Assembly (NCBI GenBank): GCA_001942185.1
Contig: MKJV01000110.1
Location: 1-56,226, forward strand
Reading direction: 5' to 3'
DNA from: Pseudonocardia sp. CNS-004
Lineage (GTDB): Bacteria; Actinomycetota; Actinomycetes; Mycobacteriales; Pseudonocardiaceae
DNA: 56,226 nt
Shown: positions 9,426-19,906 of the stretch, in pieces
Layout of the letters: each line of letters opens with the position of its first letter
Numbering within the stretch: the first letter of the stretch is position 1
Notes under the pieces: model-generated
Databases searched by the model: none
Told to the model about the DNA's origin: nothing
Seen by the model: the letters and a program-made list of their open reading frames with translations, nothing else
Position numbers and translations under genes: made by a program

Positions 9426-10791
9426 CCGACGCGATCCGGGTGCTGTTCCCGGTAGGCATGCTGGGCGGCGGCTTCCCGCCCGAGACCGTGGCCCGCGGCA
9501 TCGAACTCGGCGCCGACATCATCGCCGTCGACGGCGGCTCCACCGACTCCGGACCCCACTACCTGGGCACCGCTACGGCGAAGACCGCCAGCGCCGCCGT
9601 CGAGCGGGACCTGCGGGTACTCGTCCCCGCAGCACACGACGCCGGCATACCCCTCGTCGTCGGTTCCTGCGGCACCTCCGGGTGCGACGCGGGCGTGGAC
9701 TGGGTCTACGACATCGTCGAAGGGCTCTGCACCGAGCTCGGGATCACCCGCAAGGTCACCCGGATCTACGCCGAGCAGGACCCGCGCACCTCGTGCAGTT
9801 GCTCGCCCAGGGCCGGATCCACCCGCTCGGCACCGCCGACGAGCTGAAGCCGGAGACGCTGGAGCGGTGCCGGCACATCGTCGGGCTGATGGGCGCAGAG
9901 CCTTTCGCCGACGCCCTGCGCGACGGTGCCGAGATCGTCCTGGCCGGCCGGTCGACGGACACCGCGCTCGCCGCGGTGTTGCCGCTGCTGCGCGGCCTGC
10001 CCGCGGGTCCAGCCTGGCACGCCGCCAAGATCGCCGAGTGCGGCGGGCTCTGCACCGAGAACCCGAGGTCGGGCGGGGTCCTGCTGACCATCGACGACAC
10101 CGGCTTCACCGTGGAGCCCCTCGCCGTCGACGTCCGCTGCACCACACGCAGCGTCGCCGCGCACATGCTCTACGAGAACGCGGACCCGTTCCGGCTCCGC
10201 GAACCCGCGGGCACGCTGGACGCCGGCGGCGCCGTGTACACCGCGCTCGACGAGCGCCGGGTGCGGGTGGAGGGCTCCCGCTTCGAGCCCGCCGCCCAGC
10301 AGACGATCAAGCTGGAGGGGGCGGCCTCGGTCGGCTTCCAGTCCCAGCTGATCACCGGCATCCGGGACGCGAAGATCCTCGGCCGGCTCGACCAGTGGTG
10401 CGGCCGGCTGATCGCCTACCTCGACAAGCACGTCCCGTCGACCTTCGGGCTCACCCCGGACGAGTACCACTACTCGATGCGCCGTTTCGGCCACGACGCC
10501 GTCCTGGGCGAGGCCGAGCCCGAACGTGACACTCCGCCCCGCGAGGTCGGCATCGTGCTCACCGTGACCGCGCCGGACCAGACAACGGCCGGTGACCTGG
10601 CGAAGTTCGCCAACCCACTGATGCTGCACCTGCCGATCGACGACGACAGTCCGTTGCCGACGTTCGCCTTCATCAGTTCGCCCGCGGAGACCGCGCTCGG
10701 CGAGGCGTTCGAGTTCGTCCTCCAGCACGCGGTGGACGTGGCCGACGAGCGAGACCTGTTCCGCACCGTCTCGACGGTGGTGGGACAGTGA
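9422..10791 (+). CDS. AtuA family protein (DUF1446, acyclic terpene utilisation-like)
   Basis: The start (VLFPVGMLGGGFPPETVARG, DIIAVDGGSTDSGPHYLG, VVGSCGTSGCDAGVDWVYDI) and the later DALRDGAEIVLAGRSTDTAL and GGLCTENPRSGGVLL are typical of AtuA/DUF1446 proteins. One base is missing near 9785, where AEQDP continues AHLVQLLAQGRIHPLG in another frame. AtuA is needed for citronellol and geraniol breakdown in Pseudomonas, but its chemistry is unresolved. The ATG overlaps the PrpD stop and its own stop overlaps the DUF4387 start (GTGA), so the three genes are coupled. AtuA and DUF4387 proteins are commonly adjacent. Confidence 0.85.
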
Positions 10792-11127
10792 CCACGCTGC
10801 GCGACGTGACCAAGCAACGCGACCTGACCACACTCCGCGACGTCGCCACCTACGTCCGCTCCAAGAACGCCGGCCCGTTCTGGCTCACGATCGACGTCTT
10901 CCTGCCCGACCGGCCCTCCTTCGAGCGGGTCGTGGCCTCCGGGCTCACGGACCCGACGGTGGTGGGCACGACCTACGCGGTCCCCCCGGCGAGCGTGCTC
11001 GTCTTCCCGATCCCCGAGCTGCACGTCGTCAAGGTCTCGTTCCCGCGGCCCGCCACACAGCTCCCGCGCGGACCGGGACATGCACGGCGGCCAACAGTTC
11101 GTGCCGCTGCTCGACCTGCCGGTCTGA
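10788..11127 (+). CDS. DUF4387 domain protein, partner of AtuA
   Basis: A small protein of about 113 residues with LRDVATYVRSKNAGPFWLTI, then DVFLPDRPSFERVV and PELHVVKVSFPRP, the DUF4387 pattern. The expected ending ADRDMHGGQQFVPLLDLPV is present in another frame after a break near 11065, here explained by one extra or two missing bases. The GTG start overlaps the AtuA stop. The family has no known activity; constant linkage to AtuA suggests a small subunit of the same enzyme. Confidence 0.85.
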
Positions 11128-11208
11128 GCCCCGGCGGGCGCGGCCCGCCTCAGCACCGTGCTCCCCCAGCCGCTCGACGGGGGGCCATTCCTCAGCGAGG
11201 AGGACCTC

Positions 11209-12563
11209 GTGGACGTTCCCACCCGTACCGTGGTGTCCCCATCACGCGGCGACGAGCTCATCGCGCGACTCGACCGGCTCCCCCGCATGAGCCGCGCGCA
11301 CTGGGGCTGGTTGCCCCTGCTCGGCCTGCTGTCCCTCGGCGACACCGCCGACAACAGCGTCCTCTCCTACGCCGCGCCCGCGATGCGGGCGGAGTGGGGG
11401 CTGTCGATCACCCAGATCGGCCACCTCACGTCTCTGACGCTGCTGGGCATGTTCATCGGGGCCCTCGTCGGGGGCCGGCTGGCCGACCGGTTCGGCCGCA
11501 AGCGGCTCATCCTCGGCGGAACGCTGCTCTACTCGGTGTCCTCGATCCTCTGCGGCCTCGCCCCGACCTTCCCGCTGCTGGGCCTGTTCCGGACCCTGTC
11601 CGGCATCGGGATCGTGGGCGTCGTCGGCGTCCTGAGCGTCTACGTGGCCGAGATGTACCCCGCCCACGTCCGGGGCCGCAGCCAGGCAGCCGTGCTGGGC
11701 ACCGGGCTCCTGGGAGTACCGTTCGCCGCCGTCGCCGCCAAGCTGATCATCCCGCTCGACCCGCAGGCCTGGCGCTGGGTGTTCGTCGTCGGCGCGGTGG
11801 GCATCATTCCCGCGATCCTCAGCCAGTTCCTGCTGCCCGAGTCGGTCCGCTGGTTGATCGTCAACGGCCGCCACGAGGAGGCCACCGGGATCGTCACCCG
11901 CCTGGAGTCGAGCTATGCCGACCAGCTGCCGCCGCCGGTTCTCGTCGCGCCGTCGGGTCCGCCTGCGAAGGGTCGGATGGCGGAGCTCTTCGCCGGATCC
12001 CAGCGAAAGATCACGATCGTCACCGCCCTGACGATGGTGTTCGGCATCGTCGCGTTCTACGGCTTCAACTCCTGGGTGCCGACCCTGCTCGTCGAGCGGG
12101 GCTACACGACCGACACCGCCCTGACCATCACGACCGTCCTCTCGGTCGCGCCGCCCATCGGTGCGTTGGCCGCCATGCTGGTGGCGACCGGTGGCAGCGA
12201 CGCCACGTCCTCGCCGGCATCTCGCTGGTGGTAGCCGCGCTGATGCTGGTCTTCGCGCTCACCAACACCTTGTGGCTCACCATCGTCGTCGGGTTCCTGA
12301 TCACGATGTTCCTGCAGTCCAACGCGGTCGCGATCTACGCCTACCTCCCCGAGGTCTTCCCGACCAAGCTGCGCGGATTCGGAGCGGGTCTGTCGAACGG
12401 TGCCGGGCGCCTCGCGGGCGTCGGTGGCGCCGCGCTCATCGCCGTGGTCTACGGCGTGGCGGGGTTCGAGGGCGTCTTCCTCACGACCGCGGCGTTCTCC
12501 CTGGTCACGGCGGTGGTCATCGGCTTCTTCGGCGAGAACACCCGCGACCGCTCGCTTCGCTGA
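11209..12563 (+). CDS. MFS transporter (metabolite/aromatic acid:H+ symporter-like)
   Basis: A 12-helix major facilitator of about 451 residues. The signature between helices 2 and 3 reads GGRLADRFGRKR, and the second half begins after a cytoplasmic loop near residue 250 (FAGSQRKITIVTALTMVFGI). The GTG at 11209 follows GAGGAGG by five bases. One base is missing near 12198 (MLVATG to RWQRRHVLAGISLVV). The end NTRDRSLR lies 22 bases before the ligase start. In the operon it probably imports an organic acid for the adjacent acyl-CoA ligase. Confidence 0.87.
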
Positions 12564-12584
12564 CCCCCTCGGAGGGACATCCCA

Positions 12585-14166
12585 ATGGCCAGCCTCGCCT
12601 CGAACCTCGTCAGGACCGCGCTGATCGCGGGCGACCGCCCCGCGCTCCGGCTGGACGACCAGGTCCTGACCTACCGCGAGTTCCACCTCCGCGCGGCCGC
12701 GGTCGCAGGCGACCTGAACGCGCGCGGGATCCGCCCCGGGGACCGGGTCGCCATCAGCTTGCCCAACCTGCCCGTGTTCCCCGTGCTGTTCTACGGCGCG
12801 CTCCTCGCGGGCGCGTCGTCGTGCCGATGAACCCGCTGCTCAGCGCACGCGAGGTCGAGTTCCAGCTCAGGGACGCACAGGCCGCGCGCTTCTACAGCTG
12901 GGAGGACGCGGGGGCCGCCCCCGCGACGGCGGCGCGCGCTGCCGATGTCCCGCACCTCACGGTGCCCACCGACGGCGCGCTCGAACTCGTGGGTGTCCCG
13001 CTGCCCGAGCCCGTCGATCGGGCCGACTCGGACACCGCCGTCATCCTCTACACCTCCGGCACCACCGGAACACCCAAGGGCGCCGAGCTGACCCACCGCA
13101 ACCTGGCGTCCAACGCCGCCGTCACCGCCGAGACGCTCCTGCAGGTCGGCCCGGACGACGTCATCATGGGGTGCCTGCCGCTGTTCCACGTCTTCGGCCT
13201 GACCTGTGGCCTCAACGCCGCCGTCCGCGCGGGAGCCGCGCTCACCCTGCTCCCCCGCTTCGACCCCGCGAAGGCCCTCGCGATGATCGCCCGGGACCGG
13301 GTGACGATCTTCCAGGGCGTGCCCACCATGTACGCGGCGATACTGCACTCCCCCGACGCCGCCGACGCCGACGTGACGTCGCTGCGCCTCTGCGCGACCG
13401 GTGGGTCGGCCATGCCGGTCGAGGTGCTGCGCACCTTCGAGGAGCGGTTCGGGTGCGAGGTCTACGAGGGCTACGGGCTGTCGGAGACCTCGCCGGTCGC
13501 CGCCTTCAACCATCCCGGGCACGAGCGCAAGCCCGGCACGATCGGGTTCCCCGTGCGCAGGTGCGAGATGCGCCTCGTCGACGACCACGGCCACGACACC
13601 CCACCCGGCGAGCCGGGCGAGATCGTGATCCGTGGGGAGAACGTGATGAAGGGCTACTGGGGCCGCCCCGACGCGACCGCCGACGCGATCCGCGACGGCT
13701 GGTTCCACACCGGCGACATCGGCATCCGGGACGCCGACGGCTACTACACGATCGTCGACCGGAAGAAGGACCTGATCATCCGGGGCGGGTACAACGTGTA
13801 CCCCCGTGAGGTGGAAGAGGTGCTCTACCTGCACCCCGCGGTCGCCGAGGCCGCCGTGGTCGGCGTCGCACATCCCACCCTCGGGGAAGAGGTCGCCGCC
13901 GTCGTCGCGCTCAAGCCCGGGGAGACCACCACCCCCGAGGACCTGCGGACCTTCGCCCGGTCGATGCTGGCCGCCTACAAGTACCCGCGGTCGGTCCGGA
14001 TCGTCGAGAGCCTCCCGAAGGCCCCACGGGGAAGATCCTTCGTCGGGAGGTCAGGGCGAGTGGCGCCGACGACATCGGCGCCACCGCGTCGGGTTCCGTA
14101 ATCCGTACGCCGGGTTACCGACGACGGCGCCCGGCGCTTCCGCCGAGGCCCGAGCCGACGCGGTAG
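12585..14166 (+). CDS. AMP-dependent acyl-CoA synthetase/ligase
   Basis: An ANL-superfamily enzyme that adenylates a carboxylic acid and transfers it to CoA. Visible motifs are the P-loop YTSGTTGTPKGAELTH, GYGLSETSP, GWFHTGDIG, VDRKKDLIIRGGYNVYPREV and, after frame correction, TGKILRRE with the catalytic Lys. Two single-base losses occur near 12816 (LLAGA to VVPMNPLL) and 14025 (LPKAP to TGKILRR). The ATG at 12585 follows GGAGGG. With the second correction the stop is at 14166 and the length about 527. Substrate chain length is unknown. It ends the operon begun by the dioxygenase. Confidence 0.9.
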
Positions 14167-14292
14167 CCGGCGGTCTCATAAATGGCCGCCACCGGTTCGT
14201 CCTCCTACTCGACGTCATTGTCTCAATCCCCCTCCGGCGACGCGACGATCGGAGCAGGCCGACCACCACATCCTCACCGAGGAGGACACATC

Positions 14293-15641
14293 GTGGAACG
14301 ACAACCGCCGGACCCGATCACGGCTCCGCCTGCAGCAGGCCTCATCGAGCGCGACGTCGACGGCAACGTCAGCACTCCGAGCCCCGTCAAGGCCGTGCGC
14401 AAGGTTCCGATCACCACCCTCGTGTTGCTGATGCTGGCCACCTACGGCCAGAACATCACCTGGAACTTCTACGACGCCCAGGTCCCCATCGAGCTCAGCA
14501 AGTACCTGTCGAGCGCTGCGCTGATCGGGCTCGCGATGGGCCTTGACAACATCCTGGGCATCTTCGTTCAGCCCTGGATGGGCGCGGTGTCGGACCGCAG
14601 GCGCGCTCGCACCGGAAACCGGCTGGTCTACATCGGGATCGGTGCCCCCATCGCAGCCGTCCCCTTCGCCTTCATCCCACACGCAGGCAACCTCTGGGTG
14701 CTGCTGGCCTGCATCGTGGCGTTCGCACTTGTCGCCAACGCGTTCAAACCGCTCATCGACGTACTCCTCGCTGACTACGTCAGCCCGCCTAAGCGCATCC
14801 GGGCCAACGGATTCCTCAAGCTGGTGCTCGGCATCACCGTGGCCTCGTCGTCGTTCATCAGCATTCTGCTCGTCGACAGCGACCTCGGTCTCGCCTTCCT
14901 GCTGCCCGCGGTACTCATGGTGGCTACGTTGTGGATCGCGGTCGTCCCGCTGCGCCGCCACGAATCCTGGGAGCGGCAGAGCGGTGCCCCGGTCACGAGG
15001 GCAGAGTCGAAGCCGCCCGTGTCCGTCAGAGCGGTTTATCGGGACCTCGTCTCCCGCGCCGGCCGGATCCGACTCCTGCTCATCCTGGGCGTGCTGGGGT
15101 TCAACGCCGTGTGGCAGGGCCAACGTTCGTTGTTCAGCGTCTACGGCGTCGAGGAGCTCGGCCTGGCCCGCGGCCTCGCCGGTGGCCTCAATGTCGTGGG
15201 TGCGGTCCTCTTCTTCGTGGCCTGCATTCCCGTGGCGCGCGTCAGCGACCGTTTCGGCCGGATTCGCATGATCCGTTTTGGGGCAGTCCTGTTCGTCGTG
15301 GGGATGCTGATCAACTCGTTCCTCCCCTACCTCATCCCGACGATGCTCGGCATAGGAGTCTCGACGGTGGCTTCGCGTTCTTCGCCATCAACGGCCTGCC
15401 GGCCTTCTGGGACATGGCTCCCTCGCCCAGTGAGGTGGGTGCCTACACCGGTGTCTACGGCGTCGCCTATGCGATCGGGGCGACACTCGGCCCGGCCGTG
15501 GTCGGCGGTCTCATCGACCTGACCGCCTGGCGGTACATGATGCCCCACCTGGCCCTGCTCGGGGCGCTGGTCCTGGTCGCGTTGATCTTCGTCGAACGAC
15601 GGCAACGCCGGGAGTCGGTCGCCCCGGAGCCCACCCCATGA
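14293..15641 (+). CDS. MFS transporter (GPH/SLC45-like)
   Basis: A major facilitator of about 450 residues. The N-terminal half NFYDAQVPIELSKYLSS, then MGLDNILGIFVQPWMGAVSD and RRRARTGNR resembles glycoside-pentoside-hexuronide and SLC45-type sugar carriers. GTG at 14293 is chosen because GAGGAGG precedes it; upstream in-frame codons lack family similarity. One base is missing near 15365 (LGIGVST to DGGFAFFAINGLPAFWDMAP). The stop overlaps the next ATG (ATGA), so it is coupled to the redox cassette downstream and may carry its substrate. Confidence 0.85.
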
Positions 15642-15753
15642 TCGAGTCGACAGGCACAGCGGGCCGAGGCGCGGTCCACGACGTTGTCGTGATCGGCTCC
15701 GGACCGGCGGATACACAGCAGCGATCTACCTTCTGAAGGAGACCACGAAATGA
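15638..15753 (+). pseudogene. Truncated thioredoxin-reductase-like N-terminus (stub)
   Basis: The ATG at 15638 overlaps the MFS stop. The reading frame gives VHDVVVIGSGPA, an FAD-binding Rossmann start, and then breaks near 15708. In the next frame it continues GYTAAIYLLKETTK and stops with ATGA overlapping the UGSC-family gene. The fused 38-residue product is the N-terminus of a pyridine-nucleotide disulfide oxidoreductase whose remaining 270 or so residues are missing. A full-length relative is at 17434-18341. It also supplies the SD (GAAGGAG) for the next gene. Confidence 0.7.
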
Positions 15754-16322
15754 GACTGGAGATCCTCGACCCGCGGCCCACGCGGACCGCGTCCACCTCG
15801 ACCGACGAGGTCGTCGTGGACAGCCTGGCCGGTCTGCCGATCGCCATCATCGACAACAGCAAGCCGCGTTTCGACGTCTTCGTCGATACGCTCGCCGGAG
15901 AGATTCGTGGGCGCCACGGCGCACTGGAAGGACTGCGGTTCCGCAAACCGGACGCCGCACACGTCGCTCCGGCAGAGTGGTTGGACCAGATCGCGGCCAC
16001 GGGCAGTGTCGCCATCGTCGGCTGGGGGGACTGCGGCTCCTGCTCCACCTGCACCTTCCTCGATGCGGCGCACCTCATCTCCCGAGGGGTTCCGGCGGTG
16101 GCCGTGATCAGCGAGGCATTCAGGGAGCTGACCTCGACTCTCGCCCGCAGCCGCGGCCTCGACAGTGTGCCCCGTCTGGTCCTGCCACACCCGCCGAGCA
16201 TGCTGTCCGACGAGGAGCTCGCCGCCCTCGCTCAGGACCGAGTGGCCGAGGCCGTGGCCCTGCTCAGCAGCGACGTGGCCGGCGGCGTGCTCCCCGCATC
16301 CGCCGATGAGGCCACCCGCTGA
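15750..16322 (+). CDS. UGSC-family protein, cysteine form of a (seleno)protein
   Basis: An intact 190-residue protein. The hallmark is VAIVGWGDCGSCSTCTFLDA: the position that is selenocysteine in UGSC-containing selenoproteins is Cys95 here (TGC), followed by Gly-Ser-Cys98 and a further Cys101. The UGSC family was described from environmental genomes as a redox selenoprotein of unknown reaction. The Rossmann-like segment VPAVAVISEAFRELTS follows. It overlaps the partner gene and sits between a thioredoxin-reductase stub and a complete thioredoxin-reductase-like gene, suggesting electrons reach the Cys pair through a flavoprotein. The family call rests on the motif only. Confidence 0.7.
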   Translation: MRLEILDPRPTRTASTSTDEVVVDSLAGLPIAIIDNSKPRFDVFVDTLAGEIRGRHGALEGLRFRKPDAAHVAPAEWLDQIAATGSVAIVGWGDCGSCSTCTFLDAAHLISRGVPAVAVISEAFRELTSTLARSRGLDSVPRLVLPHPPSMLSDEELAALAQDRVAEAVALLSSDVAGGVLPASADEATR

Positions 16323-17419
16323 TGGACACGACTGCCAGCATCGTCATCAGCGCGGACGACGAACTCGAGGCCTGCCTCGCCCGCTCGGTAGCCGAGCAGT
16401 GGGGCGACGGTCTGCCGATCATCCCGCCCACCCGGGAGCGGGTGGACCGGGCCCTCGACGCGTTCGACCTGGACCCCGAACTCGTCCTGGGGCACGTGGC
16501 GCCCCTCGATGCCCCGGCGACGGTCCGCGCGGTCACCGTCAACGCGGTCATGGCGGGATGCCGCGTCGAGGATCTCCCGCTGGTGTTCGCTGCGACCGAG
16601 GCCATGTGCCGACCCGAGTTCAACCTCCTCGGCGGGCAACCCACCACCCATCCGGTAGGGGTCGCGGCCTTCGTCTCCGGTCCCCTGACCAGCGCGTCCG
16701 GAGTGAACTGCGGCTCGAACGCCTTCGGGCCGGGCAACCGCACGAACGCCACGGTCGGACGTGCCCTGCGCCTCGTCCTGCTCAACATCGGCGGTGGTAT
16801 CCCCGGCGAGGTCGACCACGCCACCTTCGGCCACCCCGGCAAGTACACGTGGTTCTTCGGCGAGAACCAGACAGCGAGCCCATGGAGCAGCTGGGCCGAG
16901 CGCTCCGGAGTGGCGAAGTCGGACGAGACCGTGGTCACGGCCGTCGGTGCAGGTGGCTTTCTCAACATGCTGGAGACCACGTCCTCGGCCGAGGAGCTGT
17001 TGCGGGTTTTCGCCCGCACCGTCGCGCTTCCGACCAGCAACGATCTTCTGCTCAACGGCGAACCGCTGATCGTGATGTCGCCTGAGCACGCCGCGGTCTT
17101 CGCGAACGCCGGGTTCGATGTCACCGACGTGCAACACAGGCTGTGGACAAGTGCGCGTCTCGCGGTCCAGGAGTTCTCCGACAGCGCCCAGCGCTACCGC
17201 CTGGTCCCGAACTGGGGGCCGGTCCTCGGCGAGCTCGCGCCCGACACGCTCATCCCACTGTGCGAGAGGCCCGAGCTGTTTCGCGTCGTGGTGAGCGGCG
17301 GGACGGGACGTCACTCGGTCTTCGTGCCCAGTCCCGGGGCCGGCCAGTCCTGCACGGCGGTCCTGGACCCCTACGTCCGAGCGCTCAAAGACACCGGCGC
17401 GGATCGTCGCGCACGGTAG
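16322..17419 (+). CDS. Uncharacterised 365-residue partner of the UGSC-family protein
   Basis: Intact and soluble, with no signal peptide or membrane segment. I do not recognise a named family. Conserved-looking blocks are EQWGDGLPIIPPTRERVDRA, LLGGQPTTHPVGVAAFVSGP, NCGSNAFGPGNRTNATVGRA, then LLNIGGGIPGEVDHATFGHP with GKYTWFFGENQ. The first cysteine-containing block (VNCGSNAFGPGNR) could be catalytic. The ATG at 16322 shares its A with the TGA of the UGSC gene, so the two are made in fixed ratio and probably form one enzyme. Fourteen bases separate it from the reductase gene. Glycine-reductase-like chemistry is possible but unproven. Confidence 0.75.
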   Translation: MDTTASIVISADDELEACLARSVAEQWGDGLPIIPPTRERVDRALDAFDLDPELVLGHVAPLDAPATVRAVTVNAVMAGCRVEDLPLVFAATEAMCRPEFNLLGGQPTTHPVGVAAFVSGPLTSASGVNCGSNAFGPGNRTNATVGRALRLVLLNIGGGIPGEVDHATFGHPGKYTWFFGENQTASPWSSWAERSGVAKSDETVVTAVGAGGFLNMLETTSSAEELLRVFARTVALPTSNDLLLNGEPLIVMSPEHAAVFANAGFDVTDVQHRLWTSARLAVQEFSDSAQRYRLVPNWGPVLGELAPDTLIPLCERPELFRVVVSGGTGRHSVFVPSPGAGQSCTAVLDPYVRALKDTGADRRAR

Positions 17420-17433
17420 ACCGAGGGGATGCG

Positions 17434-18341
17434 ATGAGCTCGAACGCAGATGTCTGCGTCGTAGGCGGTGGTGCTGCCGGCCTGTCGGCCGCCACGACCC
17501 TTTCCGAGGCCGGCCTGCGCGTCACCGTGCTGGACGGGCTCGGCGGAGGAGGGGAACTGCTCAACTTCACCCGGCTCCGGCTGGACCCGGTGGGGGTGGG
17601 TTGCTCCGGTCCCGATCTCGCCTCCCGGCTGCTGGATCGCGCGCTGACCTCCGGCGTCGAGCTCGAGTTCTCGCAGGCGCAGGAACTTCGCGCCGGGCCC
17701 GACCAGCACACCGTCGTCCACGACGGAGGGGCGATCGCGGCCTCGGCGGTGCTGATCGCCAGCGGACTGCGGCGTGCGGCACCACCGGTTCCGAACGCGA
17801 CGCTCTGGTCGGCCGAGGGATCTCGTTCTGCGGCGCGTGTGACGGTCCCCTCTACAAGGGTCGCCCGGTCGCGGTCGTCGGCATCGGCCGTAACGCCGCC
17901 TACGAGGCGCTCGAGATCGGGACCTACGCGGAGCGGGTCCTGTTCGTCACGCGGACCGACCTGCTCGGCGGAGCATCGCGACGAGCACTGGACGACGTTC
18001 CACACATCACCACCGTCGACGGCACGCTCACGGCCATCCACGCCGCCGGCGACGGTCCGGTCTCCGGCATCGACGTCCTCACCAAGGCGGGCCCTGACGA
18101 GTACCCGATCGCGGGGGTGCTCTCCGCGATCGACGTGCCGAACACCAACTGGTGCTCGGCGCTCGTCGAACGAGACGAGACCGGGCACGTCGTCGTCGAC
18201 GCCGCGCTACGCACGAGCGTGCCGAGGGTGCTGGCGGCCGGCGATGTCCGCGTCGGATCCGCACACTCCGCGTTCGCCTCCGTGGCGGACGGGCTTACAG
18301 CGGCGACGACCATTCTGGGCTCCGCACTCCGACGGCTCTGA
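17434..18341 (+). CDS. Thioredoxin reductase-like flavoprotein
   Basis: The N-terminus MSSNADVCVVGGGAAGLSAA binds FAD; the redox-active dithiol is CGACD (Cys codons at 17829 and 17838), as in low-molecular-weight thioredoxin reductases; the NADPH fold is VAVVGIGRNAAYEALEI; the C-terminal FAD motif is VPRVLAAGDVR. The total of about 303 residues fits TrxB. One base is missing near 17812, between LWSAEG and GISFCGACD. The GxGxxA NADPH motif has Arg-Asn where Ser-Ala is usual, so cofactor use may differ. It closes the UGSC cassette and probably reduces it. Confidence 0.85.
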
Positions 18342-18870
18342 AGGGTGCGACCCGCCCTCTCTCGGCCGCCCGTCATGGCCGGCGATCTGCCCAGGTTCGC
18401 GTCGGGGGTGAATAGGCAAGCGCTCAGAATGCGGTCAGTCGCTCCGACGCGTCACCGGGGCCCGGTTCGCACCTACGGCGCGGGTCGCAGGGTCGCCTCG
18501 TCCGTTCCGCTGTTCGCCCTGATCACGAGCGCGAAGGAGTTCTGAGCAGTGCTCCTGCCCGAGGTGGTGCTCGCCCTCTTCTCGGCCCCGGTTCTGAGGA
18601 TCGGCGTTGCGATCATCGTCGCGCTCGTCGCGGGTCGACACCACGATCTTATCGTCTCGTTCAGCATGGCTCTCGGTGTGTACCATTTTCGGCGGCTTCG
18701 AGCCGTACATCTGCACGTGGCTGATCACGTCACCGGCCAGCCGCTGTCCATCTGCTCTGAGTGGTCGCGGTGACGCGCGTCTCCGCGTTCTTCGTCCCGC
18801 GCGACCTAAACACGCGCGAGCTGGGCGCCTAGGCCCGTCATACCGGACACAGGGAAAGAGAGAGTTTTGC
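18342..18870. other. 529-bp interval with no convincing gene
   Basis: Open frames exist on both strands (for example plus 18549-18773 and minus 18473-18667) but none resembles a known family, and none has a good SD. Base composition is less GC-rich than the neighbouring genes. I see no strong hairpin or promoter. It may be decayed coding sequence. Confidence 0.5.
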
Positions 18871-19775
18871 ATGGCGAGAAGCAGCGCACGCGACCGCGCC
18901 GAGCGGATGTTCCGGGACAATCTCCCCGCTGGCAGCACCGGGATCGGGGAGCGCCGGCGCGGGTTCGAGACGATGATGGCTACCTTCAGGCCACCGGCGG
19001 ACGCGCCATCGACGAGGTCGTCGCAGGCGGCGTGCGCTGCGTCCGCGTGGCCGCCCCCGGCGCTCATTCGTCGCGCGTGCTGCTGTACGCCCACGGCGGC
19101 GGCTATACGATGGGGTCGCCCGACGGGTACCGCGACTTCGGGTTCTCGCTCTCCTCGGCGACGGGGGCCACAGTCCACCTGATCGACTATCGGCTGGCGC
19201 CGGAGCATCCCTTTCCCGCCGCCGTCGACGACGTTCTGGCCGTCTATCGGGCGGTGCTAGCCAACACGGGCGTCCGGGATGTCTTCCTCGGCGGCGATTC
19301 GGCGGGCGGGGGGCTCGTGCTGGGCAGTGCGATGGCGATCCGAGACCTCGGGATGCCGATTCCCCATGGGGTGGTGGGCATCTCCCCGCTCACGGACATC
19401 ACCGCCAGCGGAGAGTCGATGGACCGCAATCGCGCCCACGATGCCGTCATCACGCGCGAAGCCGTCCTGGGCGGTCCGCGGCGCCTATACCTCTGCGACC
19501 GCCCGGCGGCGGAGCATCCCTATGCGTCGCCGCACCACGGGCTCAAGACCGGTCTACCCCCGCTGCTGCTAATGGCGGGTAGCACGGAAGCGCTGCTCGA
19601 CGACTCGGTCCGGTTTCACGAATCCGTGCTGGCTGTTGGGGGCTGCTCTCAGCTCGTGGTCGCCCCCGACATGGTGCACATCTGGCCCGTCTTCTCGTCC
19701 TTCCTACCGGAGGGGCGAGCGGCGATAACGACGATCGGCGAGTTCGTCAGGCGCCGAACGGGGTCGCCTGCGTGA
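18871..19775 (+). CDS. Alpha/beta hydrolase, hormone-sensitive-lipase (HSL) family esterase
   Basis: The oxyanion-hole motif HGGGYTMGS, the nucleophile elbow GGDSAGGGL and a C-terminal VAPDMVHIWPVF carrying the catalytic His define an HSL/acetyl-hydrolase of about 302 residues. The ATG at 18871 starts MARSSARDRAERMF; only a weak purine-rich SD precedes it. One base is missing near 19000 (RPPADA to IDEVVAGGVRCVRV). Such enzymes hydrolyse short acyl esters. It stands alone, flanked by degenerate DNA, and resembles the enzyme at 48904. Confidence 0.85.
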
Positions 19776-19906
19776 CGACGCGCTCGCGTCAGCCCCGGGA
19801 AGGCGATGACAGCGCGACGACGTCGCCGAGCGTCGTGGAGCTGTTCACCCACTCCCATGATCAGTAGCATCGCCGGTTCACCGGATCCGCCGAACGTCTC
19901 GGGCGC

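Noticed and set aside
16029..16043. Selenocysteine at the UGSC motif
   Set aside because: The codon at the U position is TGC, not TGA, so this is a cysteine homologue; no SECIS element is needed.
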